A stretch of DNA of 64,000 bases from Hydractinia symbiolongicarpus (lineage: Eukaryota > Cnidaria > Hydrozoa > Anthoathecata > Hydractiniidae), in NCBI RefSeq assembly GCF_029227915.1, contig NC_079882.1, positions 8,618,001-8,682,000 of the forward strand. Reading direction: 5' to 3'. Positions within the stretch are counted from its first letter, which is position 1. Every line of letters begins with the position of its first letter. A program made the position numbers and the translations under genes. Positions 9,777 through 21,173 of this stretch are shown here, one piece after another. The notes under the pieces were generated by a model. That model saw nothing but the letters and a program-made list of their open reading frames with translations, ran no database searches and was not told the origin of the DNA.

Positions 9777-10638
9777 CTGTAAAGCTTCGATTAAGCACCC
9801 CTCTCAAACAAGCGCCCACCCTAGATCTGAAATTATTTATAAGTGTCCTCCTCAAATAAGCGTCCACCCTTCGAATAAGCGCCCATCCCTCGATCTTCAG
9901 AAAGGGGCGCTTATTCGAATTTTCGACAAAAATGAACTGAAGGGGTCGAGTAGGGATTAAAAGACACTTGTTTTTTTCTTGAATTTCAATTTCCTTTTCC
10001 TTTTCATCATTAAATAGCTTTGTGTATTGTTATATCAATGTTTTTTTGTTTCTCCTCAAGTTTTTCCATCACAACTTGTGCAAACTTGATGTCGTTGGTC
10101 ATTGCTGTGTATTTGGCTAGAACCACAATCACCTCTGCTTTCAAGTCATTCGAAATTGATTGTGGCAATTTGAAACCTCCACCTAGACGAGAAGTTGTTC
10201 AGTGGATCTTGAAGTCATGGGAAAAAAGCTTTCAAAAGAAATGATCCAAGATTCGTTTGTTTTTTGCGTGGTTACTTGCAACACTGATGGCAGCGAAGAT
10301 GATAAAATCAATTGCTTTAAGGAAGGAAAACCATGTCATGATGGACGCAAAATGTTGAAGGAACAGTTTGAATACATCAATTCCGAGGAGACAAACCCGT
10401 TCGTTTTCAACGAAAATGATATTGCAGATGCTTGTCCCAATCTATTACTATTACTACTAATGATGACAAGGAGGATGACAAGGATGTGGATTTAGAAATA
10501 GATATATAGAAAAGTCTTTCAACTATTGATATTTGGTTTTATGTTTTTCCAAATCTTCTTTTTTTGTAATCAATTAAGCGCCCACCCTAGAGGCTCAAAA
10601 TTTTATAAGCGCCCGGGCGCCTAATTGAAGCTTTACGG
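9777..10638 (+). mobile_element. Degenerate pogo-type (Tc1/mariner) DNA transposon
   Basis: Both ends share inverted repeats beginning C(T/C)GTAAAGCTTC(G/A)ATTA with GCGCCCACCCT blocks just inside, and both are flanked by TA (9775-9776 and 10639-10640), the Tc1/mariner target duplication. The 862-bp interior keeps only the C-terminal end of a pogo/Tigger-like transposase. Several internal AAGCGCCCACCCT copies lie next to the left terminus and may be transposase-binding repeats. Confidence 0.75.
10090..10495 (+). pseudogene. Pogo-type transposase C-terminal remnant, frameshifted
   Basis: Two overlapping frames carry one protein: PPPRREVVQWILKSWEK in the first, then LSKEMIQDSFVFC, DGSEDDKINCF and KPCHDGRKML in the second. 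A frameshift near 10,220 separates them. This order (VxxWIL.SWE, I..SF..C, DGSEDD.I.CF) is typical of the end of pogo/Tigger DDE transposases. The catalytic D residues and the DNA-binding domain are absent, so the element cannot mobilise itself. Confidence 0.65.
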
Positions 10639-10639
10639 T

Positions 10640-13289
10640 ATTTAAAATTTATCATCTTTAACTTTTAAATCCAAATATATTACTCACTTTCCTCAAAAGC
10701 TTTTAGTTTATTTTTTTAAATTTGATAACGTTATCCCAGATTCCAGAATGTGATCAAGTGTTCAACTCATTTATTTTTTGTCATGACAAAACAGGTAAGT
10801 GCATTCTGCAAAAGTCAGACCATTCTGAAAATAATGAAATGGGTGGTTTTTCCATATACATTCAGTGTTTACAATTACCTTTGAAACTAGATAAACAACT
10901 ATTGTCTGGTTTTGATAAGTCCAAGAATGTTTGTGCAACAACATGGCCATTTATCACATGTACAACATAAATAAACTGGGTAAACAGAGAAAATAACAAC
11001 TTAGACAAAATTAGCCACTTTGGTTTAAGCCGGCCACCAATTATTTTGCTTAATAGACACTCTAAACTAGTAGTCATCAATAGTATAATATGCAATTTGT
11101 AGGGGTAATTGAATGTTTTATGTCAGTAAAATGCCAGAAATACTTCCTTTTCATTCCCAGTCCTAAACCATGATTGCTTAGTCTGTGACCCACAAAAATA
11201 AGCCCCAGTCTATTATTATCATGCAACTAAACATGTGGATGTTTTGTCACTATTAAAGGTAAGAAAATGAAAATAATGACAAAGAAAACATTAACGACAG
11301 GTTGCTAATTCAATATTTATAAGAAATAAGACTTTGCAATATTTGAAGCATTAAAATCCACTTAAAATTTTTGTAGCAGTGTTAAGGTACCATTTCTTTT
11401 ACGCTGGAAAGTTCTTCTGTCTACTATTTACGACCCTTAAATTTGGGTAAGGAACTGTAAACAAGTTGATTGAATTTTGACTATTCACAACTTTTTATGA
11501 ACTATGAGAGAAAGTATTTTGTAAGCAATTTTTAAGGTGCAGGGTCAAACTGTTGCGTTATTATTTGTAAAGTAAAATTTTGAAGAACTTGTGTTTTTTG
11601 TTTGTTAAATATTACAGCATGTGTCTTCATTCTCATTCATGTCTCACTTGTTCTTTTTGTCTGTTCTCCATTACTGTGTCCTTTTGTAATCACTCTCCCC
11701 AATGTATTGTTAATTGTTGTATAGTTTATTGTTTGTCATGTCCCAACACAATCATTTCTTTATATTTTTAGTTCAACATGTAAAAAAGTCTTCCTCTGAA
11801 ACTCTGAGGTATAGTGAGAGTTGCATCAACATCAAGCGTCTTTTACTTATTTTCAAATTCAAATTCAAATATTTAAAATTCTCAATTCAAGTTAGTCTTA
11901 ACAAATTTTATCAGGGCATTCAGCACAATGTTCTGGCAAGCTGTTTCATTGTATTTAGTCTGAACTGTTTCAAAATCATTTGTTACAAACATATGCCGTA
12001 TTTTGTGCCCTGATCTGGTTTTGGGTGTTTGCCCGGAAACCCTAACACAAACCAACATTTCATGACAAATGAAGGGGTTGAATTGATAGGTTTTCTGAAC
12101 GCTAAAAACGTTGATGAATCGCACGCCTCAAGAATTCTGCCCATGTGGTTTTAAAAAATTAAATTTTTAAGAAGAAAAGTATGAAAAAAATTCCTTTACC
12201 CCTTACACTGCCAATGGGCTTTTAGTGTGGGGTATATGCGAAGAGCAAATTCTATCAAAGTTTACAGGCAGGAATTTAAAGGTCGTTGATTAAACTTTGT
12301 AACTACTTGTGGGACAAACAATATTTAATGCAAATTAAATTACGGAAGTTGAACCGTGGCTACTTACAATATTTAACATTTTAATGCTAAGGATGGATCA
12401 TAATGATCCTTTACTATAAAAAAAATTTTCATTTATTTTTTTTTAGTTATTTTTGAACTTTATATTTCTTTGGAAGACGATTACAAATATATAAACCGTA
12501 AATTATAAAATCACAATACTAAACGGAACATATAATATTTTCCATTTTCCTTTAACAAATAACACAAATTTAAAGTTTTTTAAAAGAACCCAATACTTAT
12601 GACCTTACTTCACTTATGGCTTCATTTTTCCTCTCTCAATAACGATTTCCTTACTCCCTCTAAAACACAATTCTGGAGATCAATTTTTCTTTTGTGTTAA
12701 GTGTTATTCTAATCTATTTATATCTTTGCAATCACATTGAGCATATTGAAATGATTTGCTTCTGGTAATATAGCAGTATGACAGTATCATTTTAAGGTGT
12801 TACTGATATGTATTTCACAAGTTAGTGTCCAGGACTAAATTAATAAATGCTGTTAAAAAACAGTAAAAAATGTAACAATTTAGTTTGAATTATATTCATT
12901 CTTTCTTCTTTTTTTTACATTCACTACTTTTAAACAACAGGTGGCCACAAAAATGTAAAAAACACATTTAAAATGCAATTAATAAGACACATGAAACTTT
13001 CTCCTCCCAATTACTGCAACTCATTTTATTATGCACACTATGATTGGTAAGATGAAAATGGATAACAAAATTATAAAAGCATGAGAAAGAATCTTCCATA
13101 CATCGTTGTTACAGACAATCTGTAATAATCATTATTTTGTTTCTTTTTATGCATTTTAACGACGTAGTTTTCTACGTGCATGAAAAAGCCTTCACTTCAC
13201 TGAATTCATATTTCACTTTTTTTATAATTTCAGAAAGCTATCACAGACATAAAGGAAACAACATTGCACGCCTATACAAATCAGTAAGT
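10640..13289. other. Gene-poor stretch
   Basis: No supported gene. The best frame is a minus-strand open stretch at 11,882-12,124 (80 aa, moderately protein-like), without recognisable family or splice context. The rest is AT-rich with short homopolymers. Confidence 0.45.
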
Positions 13290-13525
13290 GTGTGGTGGCG
13301 TGCGCGTGCAATCACACTACACCAGACAACCGTGCAACATTCAATGGCCCACACAGTGTGCCATCTCCCCCCCCCCCCCCCCCCAATTCCCCTCACATTG
13401 GTTACAGCTTAACCTGGGGCTATGGTAACATTCACTCACCCATATGGAAAAGCCGCCAGAGGGATTCGAACCCTGGTCTCCCTCACAAAATGCGAGAGTT
13501 ATAACCACACTAAGCTACAGCACAA
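13290..13525 (-). repeat. tRNA-derived SINE, family 1, copy 1
   Basis: On the minus strand the head has the A box TAGCTTAGTGTGG and a perfect B box GGTTCGAATCC. The shared body follows (GTTACCATAGCC..., GTGAGGGGAATTGGGG, GTGGGCCATTGAATGTTGC, GTTGTCTGG). A poly-C run of about 16 bp (13,367-13,384) has expanded inside the body. Confidence 0.72.
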
Positions 13526-14583
13526 CAATTGTTAAAGCTTTAGGCTATTATTGTATAGCTGGCTATAGATATGGATAAATTCTGATTGACATATATTCAT
13601 CATATAAAGTCGTAATGATACCTTTGTGCAAAGAACAGACTGAAAAATGACCTCACTTCAAGCACCCCCATCCAAAAATTGAGCATGGCAGCAAGAAGGG
13701 GTTGTTGAAACACGTTGAAACAAATTATTTTCGTCTTTTTTATCGTCAGATTCTTTTATTGACGGCCCCAATTATCTGCATTAATAATTTCACGTTGCAC
13801 AAGAGAAGGACATGTGGGAATGTTGGGTTGTTTGCCGTTAAAAAACAAAAAAATTAAAAGTTATAGAGACGCATAGCTATATAGACACAGCTAAGACTGC
13901 AAAAGCATTCCATTTTCACGAGGAAGAGATTAGGCTGCCATCTTATAAAGTTCGTGAGTTTGTGTACGGAAAGCTGCTTTAAACCGCGCAAAGCGTGAAC
14001 TTATATTCGAGGGACCCTTGGACGCGGGAATCATGCAGGGACCATTCGCGTGACTCGGGTAAATATCAAAAGAGCACGCACAAGCAGTTGACATAGGTAA
14101 AAAGAAAAAACACAAAATATCACATTTTCTTTTTAAATTTAACAAAACGAAGCTTATGGAGGTTTTATTTAAAAAAAATTTGATAACTTAAGAAATCCTC
14201 TTTTTTTAGTCTCTAGGCAGAAAGTTATATCACTTTCTTTACCTTCTTTTTTTGTTTTTCGTTTTTCTTTTATTTATAAAATACGCTTGCATGTTTCACC
14301 AGCATGGTGCTTACCGACGTGTGATTAAATAAACCTGAATACTCAATACGATAAAAGAGAATTTGAAAAAAAAACGCAAGTGAGTACTTTTGATATTTAT
14401 AATTCTCTTCTACAATTTTAATGAGGATTTAGTTTTAATTAATATTTCATCATAAACCACACTAGAGAAAGTATTAGTCAAGCTTTACAAGTATTATGTG
14501 AGAAAAAATGTAGCAAGGTGGAAAACACATCAAGTAGGTCACAATACCATCACAATGATTCTAATTAAATAACCACAGACACA

Positions 14584-17500
14584 ATGGAGAAGGGTGTTTT
14601 AGAGGGTAATTTGTCAGACTTGCGTAATGAAGATTCGAATATTGTTCGAATTTTCACATGTACTGCATTAGCAGGTAAGGTGAAAAGAATGCGTCTTCCA
14701 GAATAACTACAACTTCTATCTAGCCTTCATGTTAAAATTTTATTTTAAAGATATGTTGCCCGAAAGAAATTACCTGATGAAAAACACTTATCCACAACTG
14801 CGAGATGTATGTTCAGAGTTGGGATTGGAGTTTGAAGTAGTGGACCTGACATGGAGTGCTAGTGAGGAAACCTGCGTTGATAATGAAATTACTGAGTTAT
14901 CTTGGAAAGAAATTTCAAACTGTCAACGGCTGTCGCATGGGCCAAATTTCATTGTAAGTCATGCTGTTTATAGTTGATATACTTGGGGTATAACAACATA
15001 TTTATCCTTCGGAAACTTCAAACCAAGCTATTAAAATGTTTGGACGCTGCAGCTTAGTGGTTATATAGGCGAGTGAATGTTAACGAAGTCCCGGGTCAAC
15101 CCAAGCCATGTTAGGGAAATTGAGAGGGTTGTGCACTGTGTCAGTCATTGGATGGTGCAGGGAGTTGTCTGGCAGAGCGCGGAACCTAATTCTGTCTACG
15201 TGGCTCGAAATAAGCATTAAATACTCTAAGACTCCCCATCGAAGCCATGGTTCCTCCTGAAAATAATAAGACAGGGTAGATTCCTCGAAATCAGTATCCT
15301 ATTTATATTTTAGACTCTTTTAGGAGATAAGCATGGTTGGCGTTATCTCCCATCAACCATTGCGGAGGAAGAATTTGAAATATTGGTAAAGATCTTAAAA
15401 GAAGAAGGGAAAGATGTAACTTTGCTACAAACATGGTTTGAGAAGGTCATTTTTTTATTCCACTTCAGTGCACTTTATAATTCTTTTTTATTGTTGTTAC
15501 AAATATCTTTTACCTATTTCGCTGGAACTATCAGAAAGCACAGCGCCGTTGAAAAGCAAATAATCCTGTGGACAAGGTTGATTTTTTTATTTGTTTTTGA
15601 TTTCAGGACAATAATATTATTCCACCTACGTATGTTTTGCAGCCTACTAGCATATCATCGTTCAACTATATGGACAACCAAACCACTTCAAAGCAGAGTG
15701 ACATACGAAAAAGATGGTTGGATAAATTTGAAGAAATATCACAAATTTTGCGAGATGCAGTTCAAAAAGCTGTAGGGAAAGAAGTCTTACCAGCTCACAC
15801 TTGCGATAAATATCTAATGTCAGGTATGTTAAAAACATTTGAGGTTCAAAAAAGCAACATTTTGTTTTTATATTAGCTAGATATAACTTGCTTTGGCTTT
15901 TGTGAAAAGAAATTTAAATTTCAATCGGACCATAGAAGCCTAGGCGGTGGGGCGGACCATAGTTCTCTCAAAAGAAAATTATCAGTCACGGGCTGCATAT
16001 GTACCCAGGAATACAATTTTTTTTTTGGTACGTCAGTCCCAATCATGGTGGGGCCTCATATACTCACCCTCGTTCCTAGCGATTTTTTAGAGAAGACAGC
16101 AAAAATTCCTGGAAACGAGAGTATCATATAATAATAAATTTTAAACTCTCTTGATTTGGTCCCCAAAACCTGAGCGCCTGCTACAGCTTTGAAGACAAAG
16201 TTTCGTTATCTAGGACAAAGAGTGTCACCTATGTGCGATAAGATGTTTGTTGATCTTGTACGGCTTGCCAGCACAACACTTTTTTTTTACTAAATGACAT
16301 ATTTAAATTTTTTCACAGTGACTGAACATGAGATACAAAAAGGACTATTCAACTCGCTGGATCCAATAAAGCAGTGTTCTTGCTTTGTTCGTGTTTTGCA
16401 AGACGTTCCACAAGCCGTAGACGACGTAACTATTAAGTTATACTTTGATAACATCGATGATAAGACTGCTTCGGTGGAGAAACAAAGACACGACAACTTA
16501 AAGTTTGAAATGATCCCGAAAGTTCTAGACAAGATTACACTCGAAAATTTCGAAGTGAAATGGAAAAGTGGTGGAATGGATCCAACTTTTAGTGAACATA
16601 AAAAGTATCTTCAGCAACTTGGAACAAGTGTACAATCTATTTTGTTGAATCAGATTCATGAATATTCTGATAAGCGTTTACAAGATGGCGCTGTTAACCG
16701 AAATAAATTAATAACCGAAGTTTTACATCACAGCTCGTTTTGCTTCAAGATGTGCAAGTCTTTTTATGGAAGAGAAAAATTATTAGATAATTTAAAATTC
16801 GCGCTTGGATCCAAAATAAAAATTGCTGAGCAAGACGTCTTCGTCCTTTATGGCGCGTGTGGTTCAGGAAAAACGTCGGTGAGCGCCATGCTGGTAAAAC
16901 ATGCAAGAGAGTGGTTTAACGACCCAAACATGGTGGTCATCTCGCGCTTTCTAGGAACGTCACAACAAAGTAGTAACATCAATGAATTAATTTCTAGCTT
17001 GTGTGACCATATAAGTGAACTGTACAATCTCGAAAAACCAAGCTCTGATATCTTAAATGACGTAAACATGATGATGCGATACTTCCATTATCTTTTGCAA
17101 CAAATAAAATCTCCACGTCTTCTCATTGTGTTGGACTCGATTGACCAACTATCTGCAAAAAACAATGCATATTCATTAACATGGCTACCAGAAAACCTTA
17201 ATGAGAACGTTTCAATTGTCGTATCGGCCCTCTCTGATTGTGCAAATATTCTCGATATTCTCAAGACACGTTACACATTTCCTGATAATTTTTTACCAAT
17301 CGAGGCACTGAATGAAGCAGACATTTCCACCATATTAGATAACCTGTTTGCAGAGCGCAAGAGAAGGTTAACAGCGGACCAACAGAATTATCTATTTGAG
17401 TGTTGTACGGCATGTCCGAATCCTCTATACGTGAGACTTGTGTTCGATAAAGCTTCTAAATGGAAATCTTTTGACTCGATTACTTCAATTTCCCTCCCAA

Positions 17501-20500
17501 CAACAACAAATTCAGCGATATCATCGCTATTTCAGGAGACTGAAGCAAAGTTTGGAGAAGTTGAAGTGTCCCATGCTTTAGGATACATCACTGCTTCGAA
17601 AAACGGTTTAACAGAGAATGAACTTGAAGACATTTTGTCATTAGATAATACAGTGTTAAATTCTGTTTACGCCGAACATTCTCCGCCAACCGAAGAGTTC
17701 ATTCGCTTCCCGTCTTTGTTTTGGAAGCTGATTCGCTATCATTTAGAAAGTCATCTTGTAGAAAAAAATTCCGATGGGTGCACGGTACTTAAGTGGTCTC
17801 ATCGCCGACTCAGGGAGGCTGCGGTGGATAGATACTTATCCGACGAAACGAAGACGAAACATTTGTATAATATTCTGTCGGACTTTTTTCTAGGAAAATA
17901 TTCCAATGCAAGTGGCAAGACTGTTTGTTTAAAACAAAGTCAGAAAGTTTTGAAAGATGTTGACCGATTAGTAAAAACACAACCGTTGACTTTTCAAAAA
18001 GGTTTATATAACTTTAGAAAGTTAAACGAGATGCCGTCAGCAATGATAAAGAGTGGAAGACAAAGGGAGTTGTTTAAATACGTGTTTTTCAATTTCCAAT
18101 GGATTGAATGCACGATAAAAGCCTTGTCAGTCAGACATCTTGTAAACGACATGATTTGTTACCTCGAATTGAATGACGACCGAGAAGTAAAAGTGGTACA
18201 CGACGCGTTCTTACTAAGGTTAAATCATATTGAGAAAGAAAAAGATCAGGTAGCAAGTCAATTACTGGGTACATTAATAGGATTTGAGGAAAAAGGAATG
18301 GAGAATGTGAAGAAGTTACTTTTTGCCTGCAGACGTCACATCCATGATCTTAATAAGGCTGCGTTGTTGCTGAGATCTGCATGTATGATCCCACCAGGGG
18401 GAACACTGCGAACAACACTACATGGACATCAGGGAAATGTAGAAAAGGTGATCTTTTTGACCGATATAGACAATATTGTTTGCTCGTGTAAGGGAAAAGA
18501 TCGCTTCATTTACGTGCACTTTTGGTCCATAAGTGCAGCTTGTAACCTAAAGGTTTTAAAATTTCCTTGTAATAGGTATGCAGATTTAGTATGGAAGAAA
18601 GGATGGGAATATCTCCTCATAATAGCTGATCAAATCAGTTACGTTGACATTCGTAGTCGATCTGTCACACACTCTGTGAAGAATCCAAACGCACCAATAT
18701 CATGCTTAAAAGAGAAACAAGATGGACAGCTGGTAGCGTTGGCTCATACAAACGGTCACGTGCGTATCCTGGCCGTCAAAATGCGCAAAGTAATTGCAGA
18801 ATGCGAAGACTTAAAAGATATATGCTCTATGGAGTTCCTTTCAAATTCGACTGAAGTAGCAATTGCTTCAGATAATTTAGCTACTTTAGCCTTGCTAAAT
18901 TATAGTAACCATCAAGTGCGACATTTCGAGGCTCCGCAAAACAAAACAAAAATGGCATCCATGTTGCTGTCAATGGCAAACGATAGTGTCTTGGTCTCCA
19001 CCTCAGATAATATAATAAACGTTTGGGATGTTATCAATTTGTCATTCTCATATAGCCTTGAAGATCATCAAGATAAAATACTTAGCGTAGAAAAGGTAAA
19101 TGAGGACGTGTTTGCTTCGGGTTCAAAGGACAACACCATTAAGATCTGGTCCGTTGGTCATCAAACTTTACTTAAAAACATGACAGGGCATGAAAACGCT
19201 GTAAGCTGTTTAAAATTTTGCTCAACATCTAAAAGATTGTTCAGCGGCTCGAGAGATGAGTACGTAAAAATTTGGAATCTGGAAACATCATTGTGTGAAC
19301 ATACCCTAATTGGTCACTGTTCTTGGATATCGTCTGTTGATGTATCACACGATGGAAGCATCGTTGCTTCTGGATCTTCTGACGGCAAAGTTAAAATATG
19401 GAATACTAAGGTTGGGAAGGAGCAAATAAAACAACCAAAGTTTGTTCACCATCAAAAACTTTGTAATGGGGCAGTGATTTCAAATAACGGTTGTTATGCA
19501 GCGACTATAAGTGGTAAAGAAAAATTGATCGTGTGGAATGAGTCTAAAACAATTGCATTGCGAGAGATAGAAAGTGATCCTGCTTGTGTAGCTTTTTCGA
19601 ACCAAAATTCGAGATTGGTCATCGGGACTGGAGAAGGATTTGTTAATGTATACGATATAACAGATAAAGCTTTCAATCTTTGCTTTTCGCATAAATCTCA
19701 CTATAAATCCGTAGTCGGTGTGACTCTCCTTGATAAAACGAAAACTGTCGTTTCTGTGGGCGAAGATGGAAATGTAACACTCTGCGATCTTCATTTTCAA
19801 GAAGAACTCCAAAGGCTTGAATGCCATAGCTCTGATATATCTTCTTTTTGCCTCTGTCAGGAAACTGGTCTATTAGCTACTGGTGGAGGCGACAATGTCG
19901 TTACAGTGTGTCGCATTTACAACGAAGAAATCGTCATAAAAATGAAATTAAAAGGACATGAAAAAATGATTTCTTGTGTGACCACGTCTGCCTGTAATAA
20001 CTACCTGTTATCAGGAGACGGAACTGGTTTCATATTTATTTGGAAGCTCTCAGATGGAGAAAATATTTTAAAACTTAGAAGCGGACACGATTCTGTCACG
20101 CAAATAATCTCTTTACAAGACAACGAATTTATATCTGCAAGCCTAGACACTCTCCGTCAGTTAAAAAAGTGGGATGTTTCGTCGGAAGAAGCAGTTATAG
20201 AGTACGAAGGTCATGCAAACGCAGTACTGTGTGTTAAATGCACGGAAGACAACAAGTACATGCTCTCCTGTTCACGTGATGGAACTATCAAGCTTTGGGA
20301 TATTGCAAGTGGAGATTTGTTAGACTCGATTGATTTCCACTCTCCGATTAAACACCTCGATATCTCGAGTTTGTGCGAAGATTATTTTTACAAACTTGTT
20401 GCAGTTACGAAAACAGGTAGTGTTGCTTTCATGCGCTTGCTGTTACCCGAGGAAGAACAATCGAGTCGGATGAATGGAACATTGATTTTGATGAACAAAC

Positions 20501-20571
20501 ATAATTTGCTCGATAACACAGACAACTTAATACCAGTTCGAACTAAAAAATGTTGCTGCGCAATTATATAG
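14584..20571 (+). CDS. NWD1/NWD2-like NACHT-WD40 STAND protein
   Basis: Five coding exons with consistent phase: 14584-14674, 14751-14953, 15314-15445, 15607-15823 and 16319-20571, giving 1,631 aa. The N-terminus (about residues 20-180) has the DUF4062-like module of NWD and TEP1-type proteins: NIVRIFTC, LPERNYLMKNTYPQLRD, GLEFEVVDLTW, EISNCQRLSHGPNFI. The NTPase has a P-loop GACGSGKTS (about 393-401) and Walker B LLIVLDSIDQ (about 482-491). After a helical linker, a C-terminal propeller array carries roughly 12-14 WD40 blades, with clear units such as FASGSKDNTIKIWSV, LFSGSRDEYVKIWNL and LSCSRDGTIKLWDI. STAND proteins of this type are nucleotide-switched oligomerising scaffolds. The protein ends RTKKCCCAII, a possible CaaX prenylation box. 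A SINE lies in intron 2. Assignment to NWD1 versus NWD2 is not possible by eye. Confidence 0.87.
15042..15279 (+). repeat. SINE family 1, copy 2 (head deleted)
   Basis: Plus-strand copy in intron 2 of the NWD-like gene. It keeps GCTGCAGCTTAGTGGTTATA, then jumps to GCGAGTGAATGTTAACG, so the tRNA B-box region is deleted. The body matches copies 1 and 3 (CAACCCAAGCCATGTTAGGG, GTTGTCTGGCAGAG, AAGCATTAAATACTC), ending CCTCCTGAAAATAATAAGAC. Confidence 0.65.
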
Positions 20572-21045
20572 ATTGGATATTAAAAGAGGAAAATATCCAA
20601 TACAGGAAACAATCACTCTTTAATCATTTTTACGATAATTTTTCAAAACGCTAGACACACGACATAAACATTTGACGATACTCTTTCATAACGTACATGA
20701 AATTACATTGAAAATTACAATGAAAATACATTGAATTGAACTATACGCCTTAATCTTCTAGATTATACTTTGTAAATACGAAAATGTAAATATAGACACA
20801 AAAATCTAAGGTGTTATTGCCAAGTGTCCTTCGTTTCGCCGAGCGCTTATTTCCATAACTTTTTCGCGCGAAATTAATTTGGTGTTGTTACAACTAATAA
20901 TGAAATTATTTAGCAAGGTATATTTTTACACGTTGTACGTTCAACTACAGTCCTAAGGCGTGGTCACCCAAAAACTCGGTGAGTATATGCTGAACTAAAA
21001 CACACAAAGAAAATTCAAATATATATACATAAATAAGTGCACAAG
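20572..21045. other. Intergenic between convergent genes
   Basis: About 0.6 kb separates the NWD stop codon (20,571) and the Cys-loop receptor stop codon (21,174), which face each other. It is AT-rich 3' UTR-like sequence with no further coding signal. Confidence 0.5.
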
Positions 21046-21051
21046 TTTATT
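21046..21051 (-). terminator. Possible polyadenylation signal of the Cys-loop receptor
   Basis: Plus-strand TTTATT (AATAAA on the minus strand) about 120 bp past the receptor stop codon. Confidence 0.35.
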
Positions 21052-21173
21052 GCATAAACAAATTTTTTTACAGTTTAAATTAAAAAAAAAAATCTTGCAT
21101 TTTTTTTGTCTCAATATTATCGATTGTATCACGAATATGAACGTTTCGTGTCGGCGTAAGTTAGTTAAGCTTT

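Noticed and set aside
11882-12124. 80-aa minus-strand ORF
   Set aside because: No recognisable family, splice context or signal; left as part of a gene-poor stretch.
13440-13525. Possible tRNA gene with perfect A and B boxes
   Set aside because: The acceptor stem does not pair and the sequence continues into a body shared with three other copies, so it is a SINE head.
19480-19827. Antisense ORFs over the NWD-like gene
   Set aside because: Inside the WD40-coding exon and without protein character; shadows.
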